This document shows, piece after piece, positions 41,797-52,962 of a stretch of 64,000 nucleotides of DNA. How positions within the stretch are numbered: the stretch's first letter is position 1; every line of letters starts with the position of its first letter. The stretch covers positions 1 to 64,000 of the forward strand of contig JAJZPN010000006.1 in the NCBI GenBank assembly GCA_021811145.1, written 5' to 3'. A model generated the notes under the pieces. That model was not told the origin of the DNA and searched no databases. It saw nothing but the letters and a program-made list of their open reading frames with translations. A program made the translations under genes and the position numbers. This DNA is from Pseudomonadota bacterium (GTDB taxonomy: Bacteria; Pseudomonadota; Gammaproteobacteria; Burkholderiales; Ferrovaceae).

Positions 41797-41870
41797 ATTC
41801 AAAGTACGGCAATACCGTCCGCGCTATTCATCCCCGCCCTGAATGGTGGGGGCTTTTCGCGCATTCCGGT

Positions 41871-41943
41871 AAAAAAAAAGGTGGTCTGGGGAAGACCACC
41901 GAAAGGGGGAGACAGTGATTGCTGATTCACTCAGCTTACTGTC
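41871..41943 (-). ncRNA. Candidate small RNA, 73 nt, two hairpins with C-rich linker
   Basis: Minus strand. A 5' hairpin (41943-41911) pairs GACAGT with ACTGTC and, inside, GCTGA with TCAGC around GTGAA. A single-stranded linker UCCCCCUUUC follows (41910-41901), then a perfect 8-bp hairpin (41900-41880) and nine T (41879-41871), a textbook intrinsic terminator. An extended -10, TGTTTTAAT, at 41959-41951 starts transcription exactly at the first G of the 5' hairpin. No ORF lies here. The C-rich linker could pair with Shine-Dalgarno sequences. I know of no named family that matches. Confidence 0.65.
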
Positions 41944-41950
41944 TAAGTTA

Positions 41951-41959
41951 ATTAAAACA
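41951..41959 (-). promoter_or_regulatory. Extended -10 promoter of the candidate small RNA
   Basis: The minus strand reads TGT-TTTAAT, seven bases before the 5' hairpin at 41943. The -35 region is weak, as is usual for extended -10 promoters. Confidence 0.5.
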
Positions 41960-42153
41960 TGAATTTCTTAAATGAATCTTAATAAAAAGCTCAGTACGAA
42001 CAACTAATGGAGTCGTTGGTAGCGTATTTTTCATTTTCTCTAGTGGTTTTCAGTTAAGGAAAATTAATTAACTATGCGTAGAAAATAAACAATCAGAGTC
42101 TACAATATGTAGAACGAGGAAAAAAGTCTACAGAGAACTGTTGTATAAATGAC

Positions 42154-42182
42154 TTGCTAATCAGGAAAAAAACTTTTATATT
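42154..42182 (+). promoter_or_regulatory. Possible promoter of leuL-leuA
   Basis: TTGCTA (42154-42159) and TATATT (42177-42182) with 17-base spacing. The expected start is 42189, the A of the leuL ATG, which would make the leader peptide message leaderless. An alternative -10, TATAAA at 42144-42149, would give a short 5' leader. Confidence 0.45.
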
Positions 42183-42188
42183 GATTAG

Positions 42189-42272
42189 ATGAAAAACACA
42201 TGCATCAAATCATCATTTAATCTATATTTAGGTGGCTCACTAGGCCTTCTACTACTGCGCTCTGCGCGCTAA
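42189..42272 (+). CDS. leuL: Leucine leader peptide (leu operon attenuation peptide)
   Basis: A 27-codon ORF ending 88 bases before leuA. It encodes seven leucines in the last sixteen codons, with CTT CTA CTA CTG in a row at codons 20-23 and CTA used four times. The end reads LGLLLLRSAR, like known LeuL peptides, whose ribosome stalls when charged tRNA-Leu is scarce. A small GC hairpin overlaps the stop, and an AACTATC/GATAGTT pair (42273-42279 with 42343-42349) links the leader end to the leuA ribosome site. There is no ordinary ribosome site and no intrinsic terminator before leuA. It is short, so chance is possible but unlikely given the codon content and place. Confidence 0.75.
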   Translation: MKNTCIKSSFNLYLGGSLGLLLLRSAR

Positions 42273-42338
42273 AACTATCCAATTCCCACAATTCGTTGTA
42301 TTCTTGTCTCTTTAAATAGAGATAATTCTATTAAACAA

Positions 42339-42359
42339 ATCAGATAGTTAGGAGCTGAT
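42339..42359 (+). promoter_or_regulatory. Small hairpin holding the leuA ribosome site in its loop
   Basis: ATCAG (42339-42343) pairs with CTGAT (42355-42359); the loop contains TTAGGAG, the leuA ribosome site. GATAGTT within it can instead pair with AACTATC at 42273-42279. This could be a translational switch governed by leuL (inference). Confidence 0.4.
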
Positions 42360-42360
42360 C

Positions 42361-43908
42361 GTGAAACAACAACTGATTATATTTGACACCACTATGCGTG
42401 ATGGTGAACAAAGTCCAGGCGCATCAATGACCCGAGAGGAAAAAATACGTATCGCTCGCCAATTAGAGAAATTACGTGTTGATGTGATCGAAGCAGGTTT
42501 TCCTGCTGCAAGCCAAGGCGATTTTGAGTCTGTACGGGCTGTGGCATCGGTCATTAAAGACAGTACTGTTTGCGGTCTGGCTCGTGCCCAAGAAAATGAT
42601 ATTCGTCGAACAGCGGAAGCCATAGCACCCGCACAACGAGGCCGAATTCATACTTTTATTGCTACCTCTCCCATCCACATGGAAAAGAAGTTACGCATGG
42701 CTCCTGATCAGGTCTTAGAAGCCGCAGTAAAAGCAGTCACTTTAGCTAGACAATTTACTGACGATGTAGAATTTTCCTGCGAAGATGCTGTTCGATCAGA
42801 AACTGATTTTATGTGTCGAGTGATTGAGGCAGTGATTCGAGCTGGAGCGCGAACAATTAATATCCCTGACACAGTGGGTTATGCTATTCCTTTTCAATAT
42901 GGTGAATTAATTAAAACATTGATAGAGAGAGTACCTAATTCAGACCAAGCTATTTTCTCAGTTCATTGCCACAATGACTTAGGTTTGGCTGTATCCAATT
43001 CTCTGGCTGCAGTGTTATCAGGAGCGCGTCAAGTTGAGTGCACTATCAATGGCTTGGGTGAAAGAGCAGGGAACGCTGCATTAGAAGAGATTGTGATGGC
43101 AATTAAAACACGCCATGATATTTTTCCTGTGGAAACGCGTATTGATACCACTCAAATTGTTCCTGCTAGCCGCTTAGTGTCGACGATTACAGGCTTTCCT
43201 GTGCAACCTAATAAAGCAGTGGTGGGAGCCAATGCCTTTGCTCACGAATCCGGTATTCACCAAGACGGTGTGTTAAAACATCGTGAAACCTATGAGATCA
43301 TGAGAGCTGAGGATGTGGGCTGGAATACCAACAAATTGGTATTAGGTAAACATTCTGGTCGTTCCGCTTTTAAAGCGCGTCTTGCTGAGTTAGGTATTGA
43401 ACTGGATTCTGAAGTGGCATTAAACACAGCATTCCAACGTTTCAAAGATTTAGCTGATAAAAAGCATGATATTTTTGATGAAGATATTCATGCCATTGTT
43501 AGTGAAGAATTAACTGAACCTGCAGCTGAGCTCTATGGTTTGATTTCATTGACGGCACACTGCGAAACAGGTGAAGCGCCTTATGCCCGTTTAGTCATTA
43601 CTCATCAAGGTAGAGAGAGTCAAACTGAGTCCACAGGTAGCGGTCCGGTTGATGCAACATTTAAAGCTATTGAAGCGATTATTCATAGTGGTGCAGAGCT
43701 CCAGCTTTATTCTGTAAATAATATTACCAGTGGGACAGAGTCACAAGGAGAAGTGACGGTGAGACTGAGTCGCGGTGGTCGTATTGTAAATGGCTTAGGG
43801 GCTGACACTGATATAGTTGTGGCTTCTGCAAAAGCTTATTTAAGTGCATTGAATAAGTTGGATAGTAAAGCGCAACGAATGAACCCTCAGTCTGCAGGAG
43901 TGGTGTGA
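42361..43908 (+). CDS. leuA: 2-isopropylmalate synthase
   Basis: First committed step of leucine synthesis, joining acetyl-CoA and 2-ketoisovalerate. The 515-residue protein begins with [16 protein letters not shown] (metal Asp and catalytic Arg), then [16 protein letters not shown] (metal His pair), [17 protein letters not shown], and the C-terminal regulatory domain (about 395-510) that binds leucine. The start is GTG 42361 with AGGAG nine bases upstream. It is preceded by the leuL leader. The other leu genes are not in the window. Confidence 0.97.
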   Translation: MKQQLIIFDTTMRDGEQSPGASMTREEKIRIARQLEKLRVDVIEAGFPAASQGDFESVRAVASVIKDSTVCGLARAQENDIRRTAEAIAPAQRGRIHTFIATSPIHMEKKLRMAPDQVLEAAVKAVTLARQFTDDVEFSCEDAVRSETDFMCRVIEAVIRAGARTINIPDTVGYAIPFQYGELIKTLIERVPNSDQAIFSVHCHNDLGLAVSNSLAAVLSGARQVECTINGLGERAGNAALEEIVMAIKTRHDIFPVETRIDTTQIVPASRLVSTITGFPVQPNKAVVGANAFAHESGIHQDGVLKHRETYEIMRAEDVGWNTNKLVLGKHSGRSAFKARLAELGIELDSEVALNTAFQRFKDLADKKHDIFDEDIHAIVSEELTEPAAELYGLISLTAHCETGEAPYARLVITHQGRESQTESTGSGPVDATFKAIEAIIHSGAELQLYSVNNITSGTESQGEVTVRLSRGGRIVNGLGADTDIVVASAKAYLSALNKLDSKAQRMNPQSAGVV

Positions 43909-44756
43909 AACGTATTTCAATTTGGTTGTTCCCACTCACCCCAATGTTAAATACATTGGGGTTTTTATGGTTTGTATTAAAAAAGTTTCATCAAGATCGT
44001 TGTCTACAAACTGCATCTAGCCTTACTACTACCACATTATTTGCCATTATTCCCTTAGTGACGCTATCTTTAAGTATGTATTCTCTGATGCCAGGGTCAC
44101 AACTAATAAGTAAGAGTGTACGCAGCTTTTTAATGGCAAATTTATTACCGGATGTGGCCTCACGGATGATTAGTATGTATACATTACAATTCTCACAACA
44201 TGCTGAACAATTAACCGTGGTGGGGCTTGGTGTATTACTATTTGCTGTGTTGTCTTTAGTGGTGACTGTTGATCATGCCTTTAATGCAGTATGGGGTAGT
44301 ACACCTAAGCATCAATGGCACGCACGTTTAATGATGTATTTGATTGTCGTGGTAGGGGGGCCTGTTATGTTAGGTGTCACCCTGTGGGCTTTTACCACAG
44401 CGATTAAAACCTCTTTGGGTTGGGTTGGTGAGAGCCACCATCTAATTAATAACGCAATTCAATGGAGTTCATTGATTACCCTGGTGCTGATATTAAGCTC
44501 AGCTTACTATGTTATTCCTGGAAAGGCTGTCAAAAAACGTCACGCATTGGTAGGTGGGATAGTTGCTGCGTTTGCTTTTGAGGGGCTTAAAAATGGCCTC
44601 AGTTGGTTTATTACCCATTTCTCTGCTTATAAAATTATTTATGGTGCGTTCGCAGCACTGCCCATATTTTTATTATGGATCCAATTATCATGGGCAGTGG
44701 TACTGTTTTGTGCGGTATTAACTGCGAGTTTACCGACTTGGAAAATGAAACTTTAG
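43905..44756 (+). CDS. YihY/UPF0761-family inner-membrane protein
   Basis: A 283-residue polytopic protein with about six helices. [36 protein letters not shown] and the C-terminal [25 protein letters not shown] are YihY/BrkB family marks. It is not RNase BN despite an old name. The start is uncertain: GTG 43905 overlaps the leuA stop by four bases with AGGAG close by, or ATG 43944, which lies inside the hairpin at 43939-43966. Its last four bases overlap the convergent proS end. Confidence 0.88.
   Translation: MKRISIWLFPLTPMLNTLGFLWFVLKKFHQDRCLQTASSLTTTTLFAIIPLVTLSLSMYSLMPGSQLISKSVRSFLMANLLPDVASRMISMYTLQFSQHAEQLTVVGLGVLLFAVLSLVVTVDHAFNAVWGSTPKHQWHARLMMYLIVVVGGPVMLGVTLWAFTTAIKTSLGWVGESHHLINNAIQWSSLITLVLILSSAYYVIPGKAVKKRHALVGGIVAAFAFEGLKNGLSWFITHFSAYKIIYGAFAALPIFLLWIQLSWAVVLFCAVLTASLPTWKMKL
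43939..43966 (+). terminator. Intrinsic terminator after leuA, inside the yihY 5' end
   Basis: CCCCAATG (43939-43946) pairs exactly with CATTGGGG (43954-43961) around a 7-nt loop, followed by five T (43962-43966). It starts 31 bases after the leuA stop and lies within codons 12-21 of the longer yihY frame. Confidence 0.75.
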
Positions 44757-46471
44757 GTTAAAGCGTTAGGCATAATCCATTGACGCAGAGTGTGTGCAAG
44801 ATCAGTGAAAGACACTTTCTTGGATTCGCTGTCATGTCTGCCTTTTACTTCAACAGTTCCCTCTTGCAAACCTTTGTCACCTACTACTATTCTAAACGGA
44901 ATACCCATTAACTCTTGATCAGCGAGCATCACGCCTAGTCGTTCATCACGGTCATCCCACAACACATCAATTCCTTGATGGGTTAATAGGTCATAAATTT
45001 GGCTGGAGGTTTCTTCAACCAATGGGCTTTTCTTAAGACCAATGGAAATTAGACTGACAGAAAAAGGTGCAATAGCTAAAGGTAATGTGATGCCATTTTT
45101 ATCATGGTGTTGTTCAATTGCAGCAGCAACAATTCGGCTCACCCCAATACCATAACAACCCATTTCCATCACTTTACTTTTTCCTTGTTCATCAAGAAAA
45201 GTTAAATTCATGGCCTCTGCATATTTGGTACGTAACTGAAAAATATGGCCAACTTCAATACCACGGCAGAGCTTCAGTGAACCTTGTCCATCAGGAGAGG
45301 GATCTCCTTCAACGACATTCCTTAAATCTAGATACTCTTTAGGTTCACTGCAGTCACGTCCAAAGTTTACATTAATATAATGGCTATCGATGTGGTTAGC
45401 ACCACACACAAAGTTAGCCATGAGTGACACTGAACGATCAGCTAGAATAGTAACTGAAGAAGGGAGATTAACCGGACCTATGAAACCTGAATAAAGACCT
45501 AGTTGAGTCACCTCTTCTGCACTGGCAAGTCTTGCCCCTACTATAATTTTTTCTGTTTTAACCCAGTTTAATTCATGATCACCTCTTAATAGAATAAGGT
45601 AGGGTTTATTCTCCTGATCAATGATTAAGAGCGACTTCACAATCTGTTGAATAGAGAGATTGAGAAATGTTGCTACCTCTTCACAGGAAGTCACTGAGGG
45701 AGTATTTACTTGTTCCATAGTCGAGTTAGCTGCTGGGCGCTGACCTGAAGGCATAACTGCTTCAGCCAGTTCAACGTTCGCGGCATAATCAGATTGATCG
45801 CTATAGGCGAGGGCATCTTCACCAGAGTCTGCAAGAACGTGAAACTCATGAGAGCCAGAACCCCCTATAGCACCTGTATCAGCAGCTACTGCTCTAAAAT
45901 TCAGACCAAGACGTGTAAATATACGTTGGTAAGTGTCTTTCATGACTGCATAGGTGTCTTCAAGGCTCGTTAAATCGGCGTGGAAAGAATAAGCATCTTT
46001 CATAATAAATTCACGAGCTCGCATGACACCAAAGCGAGGGCGAATTTCGTCACGAAACTTAGTTTGAATTTGATAAAAATTAATAGGTAATTGACGATAG
46101 CTTTTAATTTCACGACGTGCTACATCACTAATCACTTCTTCATGTGTGGGACCATAGCAAAAGTCACGATCGTGTCGATCTTTAATTTTAAGCATTTGTG
46201 GACCAAACTTTTCCCAGCGTCCTGTTTCTTGCCATAATTCAGCGGGGATAACAGAGGGCATCAATAACTCTAGAGCTTCTGCTTTATTCATTTCCTCACG
46301 TACAATTGCCTCAATTTTTCTGAGTACTCGAAGACCCAACGGCATCCAAGTATATAAACCACTGCCAAGACGGCGAATATAGCCTGCACGAAGCATTAAC
46401 TGATGAGAGATTAATTCAGCCTCCTGGGGGGCTTCTTTGAGTGTAGAGATAAAAAATTGTGTAGCGCGCAT
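44753..46471 (-). CDS. proS: Prolyl-tRNA synthetase
   Basis: Charges tRNA-Pro. The 572-residue class II enzyme is the bacterial type with an editing insertion (about 225-390, INS domain). Motif 1 is near [25 protein letters not shown], motif 2 [25 protein letters not shown], motif 3 [18 protein letters not shown]. The C-terminal anticodon-binding domain ends [13 protein letters not shown]. It lies 80 bases after proB on the same strand, with an AT-only inverted repeat (46481-46501) before its start. Confidence 0.97.
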   Translation of the reverse strand: MRATQFFISTLKEAPQEAELISHQLMLRAGYIRRLGSGLYTWMPLGLRVLRKIEAIVREEMNKAEALELLMPSVIPAELWQETGRWEKFGPQMLKIKDRHDRDFCYGPTHEEVISDVARREIKSYRQLPINFYQIQTKFRDEIRPRFGVMRAREFIMKDAYSFHADLTSLEDTYAVMKDTYQRIFTRLGLNFRAVAADTGAIGGSGSHEFHVLADSGEDALAYSDQSDYAANVELAEAVMPSGQRPAANSTMEQVNTPSVTSCEEVATFLNLSIQQIVKSLLIIDQENKPYLILLRGDHELNWVKTEKIIVGARLASAEEVTQLGLYSGFIGPVNLPSSVTILADRSVSLMANFVCGANHIDSHYINVNFGRDCSEPKEYLDLRNVVEGDPSPDGQGSLKLCRGIEVGHIFQLRTKYAEAMNLTFLDEQGKSKVMEMGCYGIGVSRIVAAAIEQHHDKNGITLPLAIAPFSVSLISIGLKKSPLVEETSSQIYDLLTHQGIDVLWDDRDERLGVMLADQELMGIPFRIVVGDKGLQEGTVEVKGRHDSESKKVSFTDLAHTLRQWIMPNALT

Positions 46472-46551
46472 GAATAGCTCAAATAATAAAAACTATTATT
46501 TTACTCTATCCTGAAGAATTGATTTGCCTTACTTATGACTGATGAGGGTAA

Positions 46552-48790
<2,239 letters not shown>

Positions 48791-48797
48791 TCAGCCC

Positions 48798-49067
48798 TTA
48801 AGCACTAGCTGCGACGGGTTCGATTAAAGCAAATTTGTCCTTGAGTGGACCCTTGGTGCGAAACACAACACGGCCTTCAACTTTAGCAAATAAAGTATGG
48901 TCTTTTCCCATGCCGACATTTGCACCGGGATGAATGCGTGTGCCGCGCTGGCGAACAATAATGCTGCCTGCACTAACTAATTCACCACCGTAAGCTTTAA
49001 CGCCTAATCGTTTCGATTCTGAATCACGGCCGTTACGTGAACTACCACCGGCTTTTTTGTGTGCCAT
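48798..49067 (-). CDS. rpmA: 50S ribosomal protein L27
   Basis: The 89-residue L27 starts [20 protein letters not shown], whose N-terminal tail reaches the peptidyl-transferase centre, and has [22 protein letters not shown]. It follows rplU by 13 bases. The N-terminus has no propeptide. Confidence 0.98.
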   Translation of the reverse strand: MAHKKAGGSSRNGRDSESKRLGVKAYGGELVSAGSIIVRQRGTRIHPGANVGMGKDHTLFAKVEGRVVFRTKGPLKDKFALIEPVAASA

Positions 49068-49080
49068 GCGTTTTTACTCC

Positions 49081-49395
49081 TTAGCCTTTAACAATGCTAT
49101 CAATTTGCACTTCAGTGAAACCTTGACGGTGACCTTGATGCTTTTGATAGTGTTTACGACGACGCATTTTAAAGATTTTTACTTTATCATGACGTCCATG
49201 TGCTAGTACTTTAGCAGTTACTTTGGCTCCTGCCACGAGAGGGCGACCAAAAGTAATGTCTTCACCATCAGCAACCAATAATACTTGGTCAAGGTCAACA
49301 GTTGAACCGACTTCCACTGAAAGCAACTCAACTTTTAATTTTTCTCCAGATTGCACGCGATATTGCTTGCCACCGGTTTTAATTACAGCGTACAT
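49081..49395 (-). CDS. rplU: 50S ribosomal protein L21
   Basis: The 104-residue L21 starts [20 protein letters not shown] and ends with [21 protein letters not shown], the 23S-binding patch. It is the first gene of rplU-rpmA, driven by a consensus promoter at 49435-49464. The divergent gene is ispB. Confidence 0.98.
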   Translation of the reverse strand: MYAVIKTGGKQYRVQSGEKLKVELLSVEVGSTVDLDQVLLVADGEDITFGRPLVAGAKVTAKVLAHGRHDKVKIFKMRRRKHYQKHQGHRQGFTEVQIDSIVKG

Positions 49396-49434
49396 TTGAC
49401 GCTCCTAAAATAGATCAATAAAACAGAATCCGAA

Positions 49435-49464
49435 ATTATAGAGGGTTTTAGACCCTTTTGTCAA
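49435..49464 (-). promoter_or_regulatory. Consensus sigma70 promoter of rplU-rpmA
   Basis: On the minus strand TTGACA (49464-49459) and TATAAT (49440-49435), both perfect, are 18 bases apart. The spacer carries a small inverted repeat AGGGT-ctaaa-ACCCT. Confidence 0.88.
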
Positions 49465-49583
49465 AATCTTCATCGGTTGTTCTTGTTTGCCCAAATTAGG
49501 CTTGTTTTGGTGCTAAGAGGTTTGTGAATAGTTAGCTTTCAAATCAACGCCTGGCGCAATATTTTTAAATCTAATAGTTTAGG

Positions 49584-49613
49584 TTGACTCTTATGTATTG
49601 GTCACCCTATTAT
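49584..49613 (+). promoter_or_regulatory. Predicted promoter of ispB
   Basis: TTGACT (49584-49589) and TATTAT (49608-49613) with an 18-base spacer, 34 bases upstream of the ispB ATG. Confidence 0.6.
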
Positions 49614-49646
49614 TGATTTTTCTGAACACACATAATAAAAAACTGA

Positions 49647-50615
49647 ATGAAATTCAATGACATCAAATTATTAGCCCAAGCCGATATGGATGCTGTGGAT
49701 CATGTGATTCGTAAGCAGCTTTATTCTGATGTGGTTTTAGTTAGGCAAGTTGCCGAATACATCATCCAAAGTGGCGGAAAGCGTTTAAGACCACTCATCA
49801 CCGTATTGATGGCAAAAGCATGCGGTTATGAAGGGACTCACCACCATACTTTGGCTGCAGTCATTGAATTTATCCATACAGCAACGTTGCTTCATGATGA
49901 TGTGGTAGACAAATCTGAGTTGCGACGTGGGAAAAAAACAGCCAATGAGTTGTTTGGTAATGCTGCAAGTGTATTAGTTGGAGATTTTCTCTACTCTAGA
50001 GCCTTTCAGATGATGGTGGGGGTAGGGCAGATGACAGTGATGGATATTCTAGCTAATGCAACGAATATTATCGCCGAAGGAGAGGTGTTGCAATTATTGA
50101 ATTGTCATGACCCGGATGTGGATGAAGAGCGTTATCGCCAAGTAATTAAATATAAGACTGCACAATTGTTTTCGGCGGCAGGTCAGCTAGGTGCGCTTAT
50201 CGCAAATCAATATGACCCCATTCAAACGCAAGCTAAAGAATACGGTACTTATTTGGGTAATGCTTTTCAGATTATTGATGATGTGTTGGATTACTCAGGT
50301 AACACAGAAGAGCTAGGTAAAAATCTTGGAGATGACTTAGCTGAGGGGAAAGCCACCTTACCTTTAATTTATGCTATGCAAAAAGCCAATCATGAAGACC
50401 GTGATTTTTTACGTTCAGTAGTTATTGAAGGTGGTACAGATCATATGGATCGAGTGATGGCAATTATTAACGCTACAGGAGCCTTGATTTATACGACAGA
50501 GGCCGCTGAACGCGAGGCTAACTTAGCAATTGACTGTATTTCCACATTTCAGGATAGCCCATATAAAGATGCACTAATGAGCCTTGCTCATCTTGCTGTA
50601 GAACGCAATCACTAA
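49647..50615 (+). CDS. ispB: Octaprenyl diphosphate synthase (long-chain polyprenyl synthase)
   Basis: Makes the side chain of ubiquinone. The 322-residue all-helical enzyme carries the first Asp-rich motif LLHDDVVDKSELRRG (about 84-98) and the second IIDDVLDYSG (about 211), plus GGKRLRPL. The small residues two helix turns before the first motif allow long chains; exact length is inferred. It is divergent from rplU, a conserved pairing. Confidence 0.95.
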   Translation: MKFNDIKLLAQADMDAVDHVIRKQLYSDVVLVRQVAEYIIQSGGKRLRPLITVLMAKACGYEGTHHHTLAAVIEFIHTATLLHDDVVDKSELRRGKKTANELFGNAASVLVGDFLYSRAFQMMVGVGQMTVMDILANATNIIAEGEVLQLLNCHDPDVDEERYRQVIKYKTAQLFSAAGQLGALIANQYDPIQTQAKEYGTYLGNAFQIIDDVLDYSGNTEELGKNLGDDLAEGKATLPLIYAMQKANHEDRDFLRSVVIEGGTDHMDRVMAIINATGALIYTTEAAEREANLAIDCISTFQDSPYKDALMSLAHLAVERNH

Positions 50616-50674
50616 TTCTTCATTTATTGATTGGTTTAGTCACAAAAATTTAATAAAAATGTCACGTTTCGTTC

Positions 50675-51523
50675 ATGCCCGCATGGCTTAATGGACGCGT
50701 GAAAACCAATGACTTAGACATCAATCACCACTACAGAACTATCTGGATTTCAGATACTCATCTTGGAACCCCAGGTTGTCAGGCAGATTATCTACTCGAT
50801 TTTTTAAGAACCCATGAAGCAGAAACCATTTATTTGGTTGGTGACATCATCGATGGATGGCAATTAAAAAAGGGGTGGTATTGGCCTCAAACACATAATG
50901 ATGTAATACAAAAATTATTAAGAAAAGCCAGAAAAGGGACGCATGTTGTATACGTACCTGGTAACCATGATGAGCTAGCACGTCAATTTATTGGCTTGGC
51001 TTTTGGTGATATCAAAGTATGTGAAGAGGCTATTCATACCCTACGGGATGGACGAAAATTATGGGTAGTTCATGGAGATCTCTTTGATGGAATTACCCAA
51101 CATGCGAAATGGTTGTCGCATTTGGGTGATAGTCTCTACACCATGATTCTTAAATTTAACCAATGGTTTAATGCGGTAAGAGTGCGTATTGGATTACCTT
51201 ATTGGTCACTGTCACAATATCTGAAACACCAAGTTAAAAACGCTATTAATTATATCGCTTCTTTCGAGGCGGTGATGGTGGCTGAAGCTAAGCGTCGAGG
51301 CTGTCAGGGGGTAGTATGTGGTCATATCCATCGTGCTGAAGTGAGGGAGATTGATGGTCTCTTATATTGTAATGATGGGGATTGGGTAGAGTCCCTAACA
51401 GCATTAGTTGAAACCCATGATGGTCAGTTAAAAATTGTCGAGTGGCGCAGTCGTGTTGAGGCGCCGCTCAATCTAGGTCCGGTTCACCAAGAAGAGCTAT
51501 TTCCAGAAGGAGTTGTTTCATGA
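50675..51523 (+). CDS. Metallophosphoesterase, UDP-2,3-diacylglucosamine diphosphatase-like
   Basis: A 282-residue calcineurin-type phosphoesterase. Metal motifs are ISDTHLG (26-32), VGDIIDGW, VPGNHDE, VHGDLF and CGHIHRAEV. It resembles LpxH-related enzymes found beside glycosyltransferases, but it is longer than true LpxH, so a lipid-linked diphosphate other than UDP-diacyl-GlcN is possible. It overlaps the glycosyltransferase start by four bases. The start ATG 50675 lacks a strong ribosome site. Confidence 0.85.
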   Translation: MPAWLNGRVKTNDLDINHHYRTIWISDTHLGTPGCQADYLLDFLRTHEAETIYLVGDIIDGWQLKKGWYWPQTHNDVIQKLLRKARKGTHVVYVPGNHDELARQFIGLAFGDIKVCEEAIHTLRDGRKLWVVHGDLFDGITQHAKWLSHLGDSLYTMILKFNQWFNAVRVRIGLPYWSLSQYLKHQVKNAINYIASFEAVMVAEAKRRGCQGVVCGHIHRAEVREIDGLLYCNDGDWVESLTALVETHDGQLKIVEWRSRVEAPLNLGPVHQEELFPEGVVS

Positions 51524-52572
51524 AAATTATGATCGTGACTGACGCGTGGGATCCGCAAGTTAATGGTGTGGTGAGAACATTAAAAAATACTCGTAAAGAA
51601 TTAGAGTTATTGGGCTATCAAGTGGAGATGCTGACTCCGCAGGAATTTAATACTATTCCTTGCCCAACTTATCCTGATATTCGCTTATCTTTATTTCCAG
51701 GAGCCAAGGTTCGTGATCGTATTCGTGAGTTTAATCCCGATGCTCTTCATATCGCTACCGAAGGACCTCTGGGTCTTGCTGCACGGGCATTTGCAGTGAA
51801 ACGTCAACTCGCTTTTACGACTGCTTACCATACACGTTTTCCTGAATACGTGAAGGCACGTTTTGCTATTCCTTTGTCATGGACGTATGCTTTCTTACGT
51901 TGGTTTCATGGTCCCTCACATGCTGTGATGGCACCTACTCCAGTTGTGATTAAAGATCTTCAACATTATGGTATAGCAAACGTAGTGCTGTGGACTCGTG
52001 GCGTAGATTTAGATATTTTTAAGTTTCAGAAAGAGAAAGGGCTAAAACTGAATACTTCCCCTCCTGTTTTTTTATATGTTGGTAGAGTGGCAGTTGAGAA
52101 AAATGTAGAGGCGTTTTTGGAATTAGACTTGCCTGGTTCTAAATGGGTGGCGGGTGATGGCCCTGCTATGGCTGATATCCGAGCAAAATACCCTGATGTA
52201 AATTATTTGGGTGTATTAAGTCAAACAGAATTAGCTGAAGTTTATGGCTCTGCTGATGTATTTGTTTTTCCAAGTAAAACAGATACATTTGGATTGGTTT
52301 TGTTAGAGGCAATGGCCTGCGGCTGTCCTGTGGCAGCATACCCGGTAACTGGTCCCTTGGATGTGATCGGACAATCTGGAGCGGGGGCACTAAACAATGA
52401 TTTACGTCAGGCATGTCTTGATGCCCTGACTATTTCTCGTCAACAAGCCCGGTTACATGCAGAACAGTTTTCATGGTCCAAGGCGACAGAGCAATTTGCC
52501 GGATATTTAAAACCTTTACCTGAGAATATTACTAATAATCTAACTCATGAATCCCTCTCCAGAGCATCTTAA
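51520..52572 (+). CDS. Glycosyltransferase family 4 (GT-B fold)
   Basis: A 350-residue protein. The N-domain opens with IVTDAWDPQVNGVVRTLKNT, like alpha-mannosyl- and glucosyl-transferases acting on lipids, and the C-domain has LYVGRVAVEKN, the acidic motif PSKTDTFGLVLLEAMACGCPV (EX7E). It likely glycosylates a membrane lipid; the acceptor is not known. It is sandwiched between the phosphoesterase (4-base overlap) and dgkA (26-base overlap), a conserved betaproteobacterial trio. Confidence 0.88.
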   Translation: MKIMIVTDAWDPQVNGVVRTLKNTRKELELLGYQVEMLTPQEFNTIPCPTYPDIRLSLFPGAKVRDRIREFNPDALHIATEGPLGLAARAFAVKRQLAFTTAYHTRFPEYVKARFAIPLSWTYAFLRWFHGPSHAVMAPTPVVIKDLQHYGIANVVLWTRGVDLDIFKFQKEKGLKLNTSPPVFLYVGRVAVEKNVEAFLELDLPGSKWVAGDGPAMADIRAKYPDVNYLGVLSQTELAEVYGSADVFVFPSKTDTFGLVLLEAMACGCPVAAYPVTGPLDVIGQSGAGALNNDLRQACLDALTISRQQARLHAEQFSWSKATEQFAGYLKPLPENITNNLTHESLSRAS

Positions 52573-52939
52573 CGAAAGCCCTTTTAAGGGTAAATCCGGT
52601 ATACGTCGGGTCATTAATGCCTTGGGGTACTCAATCCAAGGATTAAAGGCTGCGTATCATCATGAAAGTGCTTTTCGGCAAGAGGTTATTTTGTCTGTGT
52701 TACTCATCCCTATTTCTTTGTTTTTAAAAACATCAGGAGTAGGGCATGCCCTAATGGTCGGAAGCGTTTTATTGGTGTTATTGGTTGAGTTGTTAAATTC
52801 TGCCGTGGAAGCGGCGGTTGATCGAGTTTCGTTAGAAAAACATCGTTTATCAAAACGCGCAAAAGATATTGGTAGTGCCGCTGTGTTAATTAGTTTGATT
52901 AATGTTGCTGTGATTTGGTTACTGATTTTGTTTTACTAA
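52547..52939 (+). CDS. dgkA: Diacylglycerol kinase (prokaryotic, DgkA)
   Basis: A 130-residue three-helix membrane enzyme that recycles diacylglycerol to phosphatidate. The signature VELLNSAVEAAVDRVS and the downstream KRAKDIGSAAVLISL give the catalytic Glu and ATP-contacting residues. The N-terminal 20 residues are an extra charged tail. It shares a 26-base overlap with the glycosyltransferase; the operon suggests reuse of diacylglycerol produced by lipid-modifying enzymes. Confidence 0.95.
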   Translation: MNPSPEHLNESPFKGKSGIRRVINALGYSIQGLKAAYHHESAFRQEVILSVLLIPISLFLKTSGVGHALMVGSVLLVLLVELLNSAVEAAVDRVSLEKHRLSKRAKDIGSAAVLISLINVAVIWLLILFY

Positions 52940-52962
52940 GATTAAACAGTACTTTTACTAAT

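Larger units (their letters stand above)
40102..41868. mobile_element. IS200/IS605-family insertion sequence, about 1.77 kb
   Basis: Divergent tnpA (Y1 transposase, plus) and tnpB (minus), higher in GC than the host. Subterminal hairpins lie at 40112-40131 (CCGCCC-taaa-GGACGG, one mismatch) and 41832-41851 (CCCCGCC-ctgaat-GGTGGGG). Read on the minus strand, the tnpA-side end is preceded by TTAC (41872-41869) and the tnpB-side end finishes in TCAA (40105-40102), the flank and end tetranucleotides known for IS608. A second TCAA at 40101-40098 makes that end ambiguous by four bases. No target duplication is expected for this family. Confidence 0.88.

Noticed and set aside
41973-42008. Eleven-codon ORF upstream of leuL
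   Set aside because: Few Leu codons, no ribosome site, lies in the small-RNA promoter region; chance is likely.
42200-42220. Short ORF with three Ile codons overlapping leuL
   Set aside because: It is six codons long in another frame; the Leu-rich frame is far stronger.
46481-46501. AT-only inverted repeat before proS
   Set aside because: Weak stem of A and T only; no T-run or position fitting a terminator or attenuator.
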